The notes below the pieces were generated by a model that did not search any database, was not told where the DNA came from, and saw only the letters and a program-made list of their open reading frames with translations. DNA of 64,000 bases from JAHEKO01 sp965212505 (GTDB taxonomy: Bacteria > Acidobacteriota > Thermoanaerobaculia > Multivoradales > JAHEKO01), in the NCBI GenBank assembly GCA_965212505.1, contig OZ243123.1:248001-312000 (forward strand). The letters run 5' to 3'. The position numbers and the translations under genes are program-made. Below, piece by piece: positions 41,880 to 50,541 of this stretch; the first letter of the stretch is position 1; each line of letters starts with the position of its first letter.

Positions 41880-43066
41880 TTGCGTTTCCTCGGCGGGTCG
41901 AAGAACGGTAGCGCCGTGACCCGTGCACTGACGGTGTGGCGCCGGTATTCGGCGGTCATTTCGATCTTGAGGCGCTCGCCCTCGTGCGCATGGTCGGACT
42001 GAATCTGAGCCAACGCCAGATTCTGCTTGAGGGTCGGCGACCAGGCGCCGCTCGTTGCCATCCCAATCCAGGCGCCGTCGATGGAGTAGATCGGCCGGCC
42101 GTCGCGCCAGGCGTGGACCGGCAGCTCCGGCGGCAGGCCGTAGCTGTTGAAGAGCCTCTCGGTCTCGTCCCAGTCGATCACCAGCCCGACGAAGCGTCGC
42201 TCTGGACCGGTCTGGAACTCTCGCTGGAGCGCCCGCTGACCGACAAACGGCGCTCGGTCGAGCCTCACCGTCCAATCGAGATTGAGTTCATAGGGCGACG
42301 ACTTTCGGTCCTCGATCAGACAGTGGTTGGCGCTCCAGTAGTCGACACCGTTCATCACGAAGCCCGCTTCGACACGGGCCACGTCGAGGGCGTCGAGCCC
42401 CGCGGGGAGGATGGCGAACGACTGACCCGCCTCCCAGATGGCGTCGTAGACCGACTCGGCGTCGGTGCTCGCGACCCAGACCTCGTAGCCCAGATCGCCG
42501 GTATAGCCGGTGCGGGTGATCCACCCGGCAGCGTTGCCGAAACGGCAGGAGGTCAGTCCGAAGAACCCGACATCCGAGAGGTCGGCGTCCGAAGACGCCT
42601 CGAGAATGGCGCGCGAGTTCGGCCCCTGAAGGGAGAGCGCGGCCAGGCGGGTGGTCGAGTCCTCGAGGGTCACGTCGTAGCCGCGGCGGAAGCGTTCGAA
42701 CCAGTGCAGGCTCGGCTCGGCGGCGGTCACCCGGTAGTGGTGTTTCTCCAGCCGGGCGACGGTGCCGTCGTCGATCACCTTGCCTTCGTCGTCGCACCAA
42801 CAGACGTAGGTCACCCTGCCGACCTTCAGCTTGGCGACGTTGCGCGACATGATCCGCGCGAGGAACCGAGGAGCGTCGGGCCCGCTGACTTCGTACTTGA
42901 ACAGCGGTGTCACATCGAGCAACCCCGCGGAGTGACGGAAGGCGAAGTACTCCGGCTCGTGAGACTCGGTGTAGGAACTCACCGCGTAGTACCCGGCCCA
43001 GTCCTTCCAGCGCATGCTGTGGCACAGCTGCGAGGTGCGGGAGTGGAAGGGCGAAGGGATCGGCAA
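41876..43066 (-). CDS. GcvT-like aminomethyltransferase family protein
   Basis: A 396-residue folate-binding protein of the glycine-cleavage T-protein/dimethylglycine-dehydrogenase C-domain family. Family features are MPIPSPFHSRTSQLC, WAGYYAVSSYTESHEPEYFAFRHSAGLLDVTPLFKYEVSGPDA, LQGPNSRAIL, TRTGYTGDLGYEVW, and RVEAGFVMNGVDYW. The start is TTG at 43066, supported by GAGG six bases upstream and because homologues of this branch begin the same way. No glycine cleavage H or P protein is nearby, so it is not the ordinary T-protein; related enzymes transfer one-carbon groups from methylated amines or sulfur compounds to tetrahydrofolate. It heads the three-gene operon with the CrtI-like proteins. 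Confidence 0.84.
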   Translation of the reverse strand: MPIPSPFHSRTSQLCHSMRWKDWAGYYAVSSYTESHEPEYFAFRHSAGLLDVTPLFKYEVSGPDAPRFLARIMSRNVAKLKVGRVTYVCWCDDEGKVIDDGTVARLEKHHYRVTAAEPSLHWFERFRRGYDVTLEDSTTRLAALSLQGPNSRAILEASSDADLSDVGFFGLTSCRFGNAAGWITRTGYTGDLGYEVWVASTDAESVYDAIWEAGQSFAILPAGLDALDVARVEAGFVMNGVDYWSANHCLIEDRKSSPYELNLDWTVRLDRAPFVGQRALQREFQTGPERRFVGLVIDWDETERLFNSYGLPPELPVHAWRDGRPIYSIDGAWIGMATSGAWSPTLKQNLALAQIQSDHAHEGERLKIEMTAEYRRHTVSARVTALPFFDPPRKRK

Positions 43067-43164
43067 GGGTTACCTCGGACGCCGGAGTTTCTCAGCCGAG
43101 TGCAGACGCTGCAAGCGGCGCTCGGTAGTGGTTCGACGGTCGGTCGGCAAGTGCTGATGTCGGG

Positions 43165-44844
43165 CTATTCGGAGTCCTCGGCCATCTCGGTCTTCTGCTC
43201 TTCGACCATCGCTGCGACGTCGGCCAGGAGCTGCTTCGCGTCATAGACGATGCCGTCTTTGATGACGTAGCGCACGCCGCCGACCCTCTCCGGCTCGTTG
43301 CTCTCGTTGAGTCTCACCGCGCCAGTGCCGTAGAGGACCTTCATGTTGTGGACCGGGTTCTCTTCGAGCAGCACCAGATCCGCCAGGTAGCCCTCGCGGA
43401 CCACTCCGTACTCGATCGGTACGCCCTTGGGTTTCGCAATCTCCATGGCGCCGTGCATGGTGGCGGCACGGATCACCTCGAGCGGGTGGAAGCCGGCCTC
43501 CTGGAGGAGCTCCATCTCCCAGATGGTGCCGGGTCCGTAGAGCTGGTAGATGAAGCCGGAGTCGGATCCGACGGTCACCTTGCCGCCGGCGTTTTTGTAG
43601 TCGTTCAGGAACAACATCCACACCTGCATGAACTTGCGCCAGGCGACCTCGTCCCAGGTGGTCCAATCGAACCAGTAGGAGCCGTGCGCGTCGCGATTCG
43701 GAACGAAGAACTCATGGAGCGTCGGCAGCGTGTACTGCTCGTGCCAGTCGGCGGTGCGCGCTCGCATCACGTCGCGGCCGGCCGAGTAGATGGTCATCGT
43801 GGGGTTGATGTAGAAGTCGAGCTCGAGGAGCTCGTCGAGCAGCGCGTTCCACTTCTCTCCGCGCGGCCTGACCAGGTTCCACTGGCGCGCCACCTGGCCG
43901 AATCGGTGCTGCTCGTCCATGTAGTTCATGTCGGCCGGCCAGGGCTGCACGTCGTGGTTCTCGTACATCGATTCGAACAGGCCGTAGAAATGGGTCATGC
44001 CGGTCATGCCCAGGCGCGCCGCGTCGATGACGTTCATCTGGGCGACGCCCATCTGACCGAGGTGCGCCGTCTGTCCCATGCCGTTCTGGTTCGCTTCGTC
44101 GATCAGCGCCTCCATGATCGCGGGCGGGTAGGAGCCGAGCTTGAGCCCGTCGACACCCTTTCCTTTGGCATACCGAACCCAGGCACGGGCGTCGTCGGGG
44201 GTGCGAATGTTGCGCTCTTTCCACTCCTCACCCGACCCCGGCCGTTGGTACGACACGATCCGCGGTGCGACGATCTCGTTGGCCGCGCTGCGCTCCCTCT
44301 CAGACAGGGCCCACTCGAGCGGCCCAGTCGGCACACCACGCACCGTGGTCACGCCGTGCGCCATCCAGAGCTTGTAGACGTACTCGGCCTCGGGCGCCTT
44401 CGGCACGCCTCCGGTGTGAGCGTGCATGTCGACGATGCCTGGCATCACGTACCAGCCCTCGGCGTCGATCTCTTTGGTGGAGTCTTCGAGTCGACGGTCT
44501 TCCTTCATCGGGATGCCGGGGGCTCCGACGACCTGAATCTCCTCGATTCGGTTGCCCTCGATCGCGATGTCGACCGGGCCGATCGGCGGAGCGCCGGTGC
44601 CGTCGATCAAGGTCACGCCACGGATGATCAGCCGCTCGAAGGGCCCTTCCCCTTCGCCCTCCCGGCGATCCGGTGCCGGTGCGACCATCTTGTCCTCTTC
44701 TTCCTCCTCACCCTCGGCGCCTTCGCCTTCAGCTGGGGCCTCTTCGTCTTGAAGCGGCAGCGGTGAAGCGTCGATCGGCGATAGGCCGCCGAACGGCGTG
44801 AGGATGAGCAAGAGCGTGACGCAGAGCAACAACAGAGAGCGCAT
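43165..44844 (-). CDS. Secreted amidohydrolase with acidic linker
   Basis: A 559-residue exported amidohydrolase. GGGAGG with five bases of spacing precedes the ATG, and the signal peptide is MRSLLLLCVTLLLILTPF plus about ten residues. Residues about 33-65 are a very acidic linker rich in glutamate (GEGEGAEGEEEEEDK type). The catalytic body opens with ERLIIRGVTLIDGTGAPPIGPVDIAI. The metal motif is DMHAHTGG, later histidines are in QTAHLGQ and MTHFYG, and the terminal metal aspartate is in VTVGSDSGFIY. The C-terminus AKPKGVPIEYGVVREGYLADLVLLEENP is the usual beta-sandwich. The linker may hold the enzyme off a membrane or bind divalent cations. Confidence 0.87.
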   Translation of the reverse strand: MRSLLLLCVTLLLILTPFGGLSPIDASPLPLQDEEAPAEGEGAEGEEEEEDKMVAPAPDRREGEGEGPFERLIIRGVTLIDGTGAPPIGPVDIAIEGNRIEEIQVVGAPGIPMKEDRRLEDSTKEIDAEGWYVMPGIVDMHAHTGGVPKAPEAEYVYKLWMAHGVTTVRGVPTGPLEWALSERERSAANEIVAPRIVSYQRPGSGEEWKERNIRTPDDARAWVRYAKGKGVDGLKLGSYPPAIMEALIDEANQNGMGQTAHLGQMGVAQMNVIDAARLGMTGMTHFYGLFESMYENHDVQPWPADMNYMDEQHRFGQVARQWNLVRPRGEKWNALLDELLELDFYINPTMTIYSAGRDVMRARTADWHEQYTLPTLHEFFVPNRDAHGSYWFDWTTWDEVAWRKFMQVWMLFLNDYKNAGGKVTVGSDSGFIYQLYGPGTIWEMELLQEAGFHPLEVIRAATMHGAMEIAKPKGVPIEYGVVREGYLADLVLLEENPVHNMKVLYGTGAVRLNESNEPERVGGVRYVIKDGIVYDAKQLLADVAAMVEEQKTEMAEDSE

Positions 44845-44935
44845 CGAAACCTCCCTTGGGGACAGCCAGATTCCAGTTGTGGCGCTCATAGTCTCACGAC
44901 GTGAGCCGGGGCTGCCAGAGGGCTGGCAGGCGCTG

Positions 44936-45913
44936 CTAGTAGATGTGCTCGAACTGCTCGCCCGAGAGCTCGATCAGGTGGAGTCCGAGGAGCTTGGCGA
45001 CGGAATCGTCCTCTGGGCAATGCCGGTCGACGTGGTGGTAGCGCCCGTCGCGAACGCCCTCGACAACCCAACGCGCTCCGTCTACGCAAACCCAGCCGGG
45101 ACGCGCGACCACGGCCGGTGCGGCCCAAAAGCCGACCTCCTCTGCCAATGCGCGAAGCTGAGAGAGCTCCAGAGGGTCGCTCAGGCGTTGTCGCGTCGTT
45201 TTCAGTTCGTTCGTGCCGCCCGTAGCAAGGCGGTCGAGCGTCGCGACAGCCACGACCGGGCTCGCCAGAGGCGACTGCTCGATCTTGATCACAATGCGCT
45301 CGTGGAACGACCGCCACCAGATGAGCCGGAAGCCCTCGAACCGGTGGTCGTCTGCCCGTGGCAGCCAATCCACCTCTCGTGCTGTCTGGAGCATCTCTTC
45401 GTAGCGAGGCCAGGCGCCGGCGGCGACCTCTTCACAGCGCTTCTCATAGCGCGCCGCGAAGGGTCCGGGAAGCGAACAGACGGACACGGGGCCCTTCATC
45501 GGAACGGGACGAGTCATCTCAACGTCGATGCTTGTCGTGCGACCTGGCTTGATGACCACATTCGGGTACTCGACGTCAAAGTAGGGTTCGAGCGAGGCGC
45601 GAAACCAGAAGGTCGCCGCCGGTAGCTCGGCGAACTCGATCACGCCGTCCTGGTCGGTGGCGCCTTCGGACTCGAGATCCGAAGAGCTGAAGGAGATTCG
45701 GACGCCTTCGAGCGGCTCCCCTGGTGTAATCGCGAGATCGGTGTCCGCTTCCGTGACTCGGACTCTCAGGGTCCCGGTTGCATGCCCGTCGGGACTCCGC
45801 GTCGAGCTGACACCAGCAGAGGTTACGTCCACCTCGGCCAAGGCCGAGTGCGGTACCACTGCGACTGCGCACAGCACAACGAGGAGTTGGATCCTGAGTC
45901 TTGAAGCCGCCAT
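44936..45913 (-). CDS. Secreted protein with carboxypeptidase regulatory-like domain
   Basis: A 325-residue exported protein. Start ATG 45913 gives MAASRLRIQLLVVLCAVAVVP with cleavage after HSALA; a GTG nine bases upstream is an alternative. Residues about 45-130 look like a carboxypeptidase regulatory-like or transthyretin-type beta-sandwich (GTLRVRVTEADTDLAITPGEPLEGVRISFSSSDLESEGATDQDGVIEFAELPAATFWF). The C-terminal 180 residues contain cysteines and the stretch VVEGVRDGRYHHVDRHCPEDD, which I do not recognise. It lies 91 bases upstream of the amidohydrolase gene on the same strand. Confidence 0.65.
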   Translation of the reverse strand: MAASRLRIQLLVVLCAVAVVPHSALAEVDVTSAGVSSTRSPDGHATGTLRVRVTEADTDLAITPGEPLEGVRISFSSSDLESEGATDQDGVIEFAELPAATFWFRASLEPYFDVEYPNVVIKPGRTTSIDVEMTRPVPMKGPVSVCSLPGPFAARYEKRCEEVAAGAWPRYEEMLQTAREVDWLPRADDHRFEGFRLIWWRSFHERIVIKIEQSPLASPVVAVATLDRLATGGTNELKTTRQRLSDPLELSQLRALAEEVGFWAAPAVVARPGWVCVDGARWVVEGVRDGRYHHVDRHCPEDDSVAKLLGLHLIELSGEQFEHIY

Positions 45914-46020
45914 TCTCGTCACAGATGAGACACAGTTCTTCCGCCGGAAGAAGTCATGCCTTGGTGGGAATGCAAGGCGAGAGCCAGCTACCTCTCGGAG
46001 CGAGTGGGCTCGTGTCTGGA

Positions 46021-46596
46021 CTAGAGACGCGCGGTTTCCGCCGCCAGCTCGATCGACAGGATCTCGTAGAGGTTGCCGAAAGTCTTCATGTGGCTGCCCA
46101 CGAAGTCCCTCCAGAACACGGGCTCGAAGTTCGACGCTTGCCAGGCTCGGAGGTCAGGCGTGGCTTCCGAACCGACGACGGTGGCGAGGTAGTCTAGGAA
46201 CTCGGGGCTGAGAGCGGCAGCGGGTCGGCGGAGGTCTTCCGGTACAGCTCCCAGGCTCGCCATCGGCTCTCCAAAGAAGGCTTCGTCGTCGGCCAGCCAC
46301 AGGTACAAGCTGTAGGTGAACAGCCGGAGGAAGTGGACTCGGTCGCCGATGCGTCGGGCGATCTCGGCGTCGTCGATGGATGCGCGCGTGTTCTCCCACT
46401 CGACTTCGACGCGCTCGAGCGCCGCCAGGAGGAGGGGAGCGGTTCCGGCGGCGTCGGCGGGAGCGCCCCTGGCGGTTTCGGTGTAGTCGCGGACGGCGTG
46501 GAACAACGGCTTGTCTTCGTGACCGCAGCCGATGACGGTCAACGAGACCAACGCGGCGAGGGCGAGGGCGAAACGCGTCGCGGCCGAGCGGATCAT
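46021..46596 (-). CDS. Lipoprotein of unknown function
   Basis: A 191-residue lipoprotein: signal sequence with lipobox VIGC (residues about 20-23). The mature part is mainly helical (APLLLAALERVEVEWENTRASIDD, RIGDRVHFLRLFTYSLYLWLAD, PDLRAWQASNFEPVFWRDFV). I do not recognise the family. The ATG overlaps the stop codon of the methyltransferase (ATGA), so the pair is co-translated even though one is cytoplasmic and the other exported. Confidence 0.68.
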   Translation of the reverse strand: MIRSAATRFALALAALVSLTVIGCGHEDKPLFHAVRDYTETARGAPADAAGTAPLLLAALERVEVEWENTRASIDDAEIARRIGDRVHFLRLFTYSLYLWLADDEAFFGEPMASLGAVPEDLRRPAAALSPEFLDYLATVVGSEATPDLRAWQASNFEPVFWRDFVGSHMKTFGNLYEILSIELAAETARL

Positions 46597-47204
46597 CGAG
46601 CGGTTCCCCAGTAGGTGAAGGTCAGTGGTTTGGGTCCGGGTAGCAGGCGCGTTCTGAGACCGGAAATCTCGAACCCGGCGGATTCGATGATCTCCGGGAT
46701 GGCGCGATTCAAGTGGCAGCCGCCCGCCACTCGGCCCCAGATCGGCTGCAGGCGGTGCTGCCATTTCCGGAGCGACTCGGAGTCGGCCAAGCCGTGTTCG
46801 CAGAAGACAAAACAGCCATCTGCCTTCAGGACGCGTTTCACCTCGTGGAGCGCGGCGACCGGGTCGGGGATCGTGCAGAGTGCGTAGGTCGCCAACACGG
46901 TGTCGATCGTGCCGTCCTCGAGCGGGATCTCTTCGGCGCTGCACTCGAGATGCTCGACCTCGAAGTCCACCGCGTCGATCTTCGGCTTCGCGAGTCGGAA
47001 GCCGAGGGCGGCCGGGTCGATGCCGATCAGCCGGTCGACTCTCTCGGGATCCATGAACTCGAGGTTGTGCCCCGAGCCGAAGCCGAGCTCGACCACCTGC
47101 CCGTACACCTGCGGCACGACACGAGCACGCTGCCGCATGGTCGTCTCGACTCCGGTGGCCCAGTCGACCAGGCGGGGGAGGATGCGTTGTCGCCAGAACC
47201 CCAT
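46593..47204 (-). CDS. Class I SAM-dependent methyltransferase
   Basis: A 203-residue Rossmann-type methyltransferase. Motif I is VVELGFGSGHNLEF, the acidic residue of strand 2 is in GIDPAALG, and the later strand reads DGTIDTVLATYALCTIPD, with VLKADGCFVFCEHGLAD after it. The C-terminal RLQPIWGRVAGGCHLNRAIPEIIESAGF (here split as RLQPIWGR and GGCHLNRAIP) is characteristic of a small-molecule or thiol methyltransferase subgroup similar to METTL7/UbiE-like enzymes. The substrate is not known. TACCAT lies nine bases before the ATG with no ribosome site. It is followed by the lipoprotein gene with overlapping codons. Confidence 0.87.
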   Translation of the reverse strand: MGFWRQRILPRLVDWATGVETTMRQRARVVPQVYGQVVELGFGSGHNLEFMDPERVDRLIGIDPAALGFRLAKPKIDAVDFEVEHLECSAEEIPLEDGTIDTVLATYALCTIPDPVAALHEVKRVLKADGCFVFCEHGLADSESLRKWQHRLQPIWGRVAGGCHLNRAIPEIIESAGFEISGLRTRLLPGPKPLTFTYWGTAR

Positions 47205-47213
47205 TTGCGCTGG

Positions 47214-47219
47214 ATGGTA
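47214..47219 (-). promoter_or_regulatory. Leaderless-type -10 element TACCAT
   Basis: Minus-strand GCTACCATCC ends the hexamer nine bases before the methyltransferase ATG at 47204. It sits in a 56-base divergent region shared with the carboxylesterase gene. Confidence 0.5.
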
Positions 47220-47242
47220 GCGAATTCGCGCTTCGGGGTTGA

Positions 47243-47248
47243 TATTGT
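47243..47248 (+). promoter_or_regulatory. Possible leaderless -10 element TATTGT
   Basis: TATTGT ends twelve bases before the carboxylesterase ATG at 47261. No Shine-Dalgarno sequence is visible. This is a weaker match than the others. Confidence 0.4.
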
Positions 47249-47260
47249 TCCGATTCGCTC

Positions 47261-48916
47261 ATGAAGATCGCCTCGATTCGCCGACGGGTCCGAGGTCGCG
47301 CGGCTCGGGGCGGCGCGAGTCTCTTGCTGGCGGCAGCCCTCGCCTCCGGGTGTGGCTCGCCGCAGTCGGCCGACGGTCCCCCGCGCGTGAGAGCCGACGA
47401 CGAGACCCTCGAGGGCACCTATCTCGACGACGAGCGGACGGTGGCGACCTTCAAGGGCGTGCGCTACGCGCAGCCGCCGATCGGCGACCTTCGCTGGCGT
47501 CCTCCCGAGCGGTTGGAGCCGCGGAAGGACGTTCAGGCGGCGGCGGAGTTTGGCCCCGCGTGTCCACAGCCCGCCGTGGAGGTCGACCACGCGCGCGAGT
47601 TGGCCGCCGATCTCGAGTCCGATCCGGACGTGGTGCCGCCGCTCGGCGCCACTTCAGAAGACTGTCTCTACCTGAACGTCTGGACGTCGAACCTCGAGGG
47701 GAGCGAGCTCCAGCCGGCGCTGGTCTGGGTGCACGGGGGTTCCAACGTCGCCGGGAGCGGTAGCCGGCCGCCGCTCGACGGCGAGGCGCTGGCTCGCCGT
47801 GGCGCGGTCGTGGTGACCCTCAACTATCGCCTCGGCCTGCTGGGTTTCCTGGCTCACCCGGCGCTGAGCGCGGAGTCGCCGCGTCGGTCGTCGGGCAACT
47901 ACGGTCTGCTGGACCAGGTCGCGGCTCTCGAGTGGGTGAGCCGCAACATCGCAGCGTTTGGCGGCGACCCCGAGCGCGTCACCCTCGCCGGTCACTCGAC
48001 CGGCGGTGCGGACGTGCTCTATCTGATGGCCTCCCCCCTGGCCGAGGGCCTCTTTCACCGGGCGATCTCGCAGAGCGGTTCGCCGATGGCCGATACCCGA
48101 ACCCTGGTCCGAGAGGAGATCCGGGGCTCCCGACTGCAGGAGCTCCTCGGTGTCGAGGAGTCCGATACCGAGCTCGAGGAGCTGCGAGCCGTGACGGTCG
48201 AGCGGCTGCTCGAAGTGACCCCTGCGCAGCTGAACCACGAGCGCGACAGTTCACCGGTTACCGACGGCTGGGTCCTCCGAGACCTTCCCGGTCGGGTGTT
48301 CGGAACCGGTAAGCAGCTTGATGTGCCGCTCCTGATCGGCTCGAATTCGGACGAGTGGTCGAACATCGGACGGCACACGAGTGAGCTGACCATCGCGGGC
48401 TTCCGGGGCTGGCTTCGCAGTCGCTGGGGCCCCTGGGCGGATCAGGCGGAGGAGCTCTATCCGGTGCAGGGCGAGAGCGGCGTGCAGTCCGCGGTGCGCC
48501 GCTGGCAGACCGATACCTGGTTCACCTGCCCGGTCGGTTACGCCGCGCGCAGCATGGCGAGGGTGTCGAGTACGGCCTATCTCTATCGCTTCTCGAGAGG
48601 CCTGCCGGGCGAGATCGGCGAACGGCTCGGCGCCTTCCACGGCGCCGAGGTCGCGTACGCCTTCGACAACCTGGGCGCCGAGAGCTGGATTCCGCGGGCG
48701 GAGAATGACCAGGACCTGGCTGCCGCCATGGCGGACTACTGGGTGGCGTTTGCGCGGACTGGAGACCCCAACGTGGAGGGCCGGCCGGTGTGGCCACGAC
48801 ACGAACGAGGCGAGCTGCTGGAGCTCGGCACGGAGATCGTCTCTCGTACCGAGCCCCGCAGCGAGACGTGCCGGCTGTGGGACCAACGACTCGAGTCCGC
48901 GATTGGGCTCGACTAG
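47261..48916 (+). CDS. Type B carboxylesterase lipoprotein
   Basis: A 551-residue alpha/beta-hydrolase of the acetylcholinesterase/carboxylesterase B family. It is exported and lipid-anchored; the lipobox is ASGC after an alanine/leucine-rich stretch. Family signatures are GVRYAQPPIGDLRWRPPE, the SEDCLYLNVWT pattern, the oxyanion-hole region VWVHGGSNVAGSG, and the nucleophile S246 in LAGHSTGGADV. The acid residue is probably the glutamate of GSNSDEW, and the base is the histidine in AFHGAEVAYAF. It should hydrolyse esters outside the inner membrane; the natural substrate is unknown. Confidence 0.92.
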   Translation: MKIASIRRRVRGRAARGGASLLLAAALASGCGSPQSADGPPRVRADDETLEGTYLDDERTVATFKGVRYAQPPIGDLRWRPPERLEPRKDVQAAAEFGPACPQPAVEVDHARELAADLESDPDVVPPLGATSEDCLYLNVWTSNLEGSELQPALVWVHGGSNVAGSGSRPPLDGEALARRGAVVVTLNYRLGLLGFLAHPALSAESPRRSSGNYGLLDQVAALEWVSRNIAAFGGDPERVTLAGHSTGGADVLYLMASPLAEGLFHRAISQSGSPMADTRTLVREEIRGSRLQELLGVEESDTELEELRAVTVERLLEVTPAQLNHERDSSPVTDGWVLRDLPGRVFGTGKQLDVPLLIGSNSDEWSNIGRHTSELTIAGFRGWLRSRWGPWADQAEELYPVQGESGVQSAVRRWQTDTWFTCPVGYAARSMARVSSTAYLYRFSRGLPGEIGERLGAFHGAEVAYAFDNLGAESWIPRAENDQDLAAAMADYWVAFARTGDPNVEGRPVWPRHERGELLELGTEIVSRTEPRSETCRLWDQRLESAIGLD

Positions 48917-48919
48917 CGG

Positions 48920-50365
48920 CTAGGGAAACTCGACCATCCGCTCGACCACATCGCCCTGGCCGATCACGATCTCGAACTGTTGCTTCTGGCCGTCGCCGCC
49001 AACCTCCTTGAGCTCGACCCGATAGGTGCTCGGCGTGAGGTTGAACGTCTTCGGGTTGCTCGTATCGCTCGTGTAGGTGCGGCCCTGGCCGACCGCTTTG
49101 GCGCCGACGGTGTCGTAGATGTAGAGCGTGGTGTCGATCAACTCACCGCCGCGCTGGGCGCCGACGGACAGGGTCCCGCTCGCAAAGTCGTGCGACGTCG
49201 AGGCGACCGCGTCGGGTCCGACGACCAAACCCTCGACCTTGTGCTGAGGCTTGCCGGAGATCTCGATCGCGCCGATGAGCACGTCGTAGGTACCCGAGGT
49301 CAGCTCGATGCGCTTCGGGTTCGAGCTCTCACTCTTGTAGGTGCGCCCACCCGATACCGACTGGGTCGTCCCTGCCACCGTCACACCGAGGGTGGCGTCG
49401 CTCAGCTCGCCGTTGCGGGTGACACCCACCTCGAGATAGCCCGAGCTGAAGTCGAAGCGGCGCTCGGCGATCTCGCCCTCCTCGAGCGTGACTTCGAAAG
49501 ATCGCTCGGTGTCACCCTTGAGGCCCACGGCCATGACCTTCACGTCGTAGGTGCCGGCCGGCAGGGGAACGAAGCGCGGGTTGGTCTCGGGGTGGGTGTA
49601 GGTGCGGCCACCGTTCGGCTCGGTGTTTTCGTCGCGCGGTGTGACGTAGACGCTCGCGTCGTGGAGCTCGCCGTTGGCGACAACTTCGACCTTGACGCCA
49701 CCCGCCGGCACGTCGACCGGCTGTGCCATGGCTCCCTCGAGGGCGGCTCCGAGCTGGTCGGCGGTCTCCACGGAGTGGAACTGGCCGCCGCCCGCCTGGG
49801 CCGCGCACTCGAGTGACGAGACGTCCTCATCGGCGACGTCGAAGCCGACGACGTGCAGCACGAAGTCGAGTCCCTGCTCTCGCGCCATCTGAACCCGACG
49901 GCACGGATCGCCGCCGCAGGTCTCGAGGCCGTCGCTGATCAGGATCACGCTGGCGCTGCGGTCGCCAATGACGTCGAACGCCTGATCGATCGAGGCCGTG
50001 ATCGGTGTCTTCCCTTTGGGGTTGAGCGAGCCGATGGTGCTCTTGAGAGCGGTCTTGTCGAGCGGTCCGATGGGCGCGACCAACTCGATGTCCTCGCAGT
50101 CGCCTTCGCGACGGTGGCCATACGCCACGAGTCCCACCTGCTGGTCGTCCGGCAGGCCCTCGATCAGCTCACCGACGACTCTGCGCGCGATCACGATCTT
50201 GTTTTCGCCCTCGATCTGACCCCACATCGAGCCCGAGGCGTCGAGAATCAGCATCAGATCCGACGGCGCTTCCTCCTGTGCCCGAGCGATCCAGGGCGTC
50301 GCGAGTCCCGCCAACAGCAGGACAATGACCAGCAGAGAACTCCTCGAGATCAGCTCACTTCGCAT
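48920..50365 (-). CDS. Secreted VWA protein with three C-terminal repeats
   Basis: A 481-residue exported protein. Signal peptide residues 1-29. The von Willebrand A domain runs from about 36 to 220, with MIDAS motif LDASGSMWG. The C-terminal half consists of three related domains of about 85 residues. Their anchors are GGRTYTHPETNPRF, GGRTYKSESSNPKR and QGRTYTSDTSNPKT, each followed by L..(G/S)TY.V. The VWA core binds metal and partners and resembles those in marine proteobacterial and acidobacterial secreted proteins. GAGGGG precedes the ATG by about ten bases. The gene converges on the carboxylesterase with only three bases between stop codons. Confidence 0.86.
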   Translation of the reverse strand: MRSELISRSSLLVIVLLLAGLATPWIARAQEEAPSDLMLILDASGSMWGQIEGENKIVIARRVVGELIEGLPDDQQVGLVAYGHRREGDCEDIELVAPIGPLDKTALKSTIGSLNPKGKTPITASIDQAFDVIGDRSASVILISDGLETCGGDPCRRVQMAREQGLDFVLHVVGFDVADEDVSSLECAAQAGGGQFHSVETADQLGAALEGAMAQPVDVPAGGVKVEVVANGELHDASVYVTPRDENTEPNGGRTYTHPETNPRFVPLPAGTYDVKVMAVGLKGDTERSFEVTLEEGEIAERRFDFSSGYLEVGVTRNGELSDATLGVTVAGTTQSVSGGRTYKSESSNPKRIELTSGTYDVLIGAIEISGKPQHKVEGLVVGPDAVASTSHDFASGTLSVGAQRGGELIDTTLYIYDTVGAKAVGQGRTYTSDTSNPKTFNLTPSTYRVELKEVGGDGQKQQFEIVIGQGDVVERMVEFP

Positions 50366-50473
50366 CGTGCTTCCCCTCCACGTATTCATGACCATTGCGC
50401 GCCGCGGCCGACCTCCGAGGTAGCCGGGGTCGCACCGGCGTCGAAGAAACCCAAAACCGCATGGCAAATTCAG

Positions 50474-50503
50474 CGTATAACCCTACCTCAAGTCCTTTTC
50501 CAA
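50474..50503 (-). promoter_or_regulatory. Candidate promoter of the VWA gene
   Basis: Minus-strand TTGGAA (50498-50503), an 18-base spacer and TATACG (50474-50479) resemble a -35/-10 pair. Transcription would begin about 100 bases before the ATG, ahead of the Shine-Dalgarno site. Confidence 0.4.
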
Positions 50504-50529
50504 CTTCCGTTGCACTGAGCGTCTTCCTA

Positions 50530-50535
50530 TAGCAT
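50530..50535 (+). promoter_or_regulatory. Leaderless-type -10 element TAGCAT
   Basis: CTATAGCATCC ends the hexamer six bases before the MATE ATG at 50542. No ribosome site is present. Confidence 0.55.
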
Positions 50536-50541
50536 CCATCG

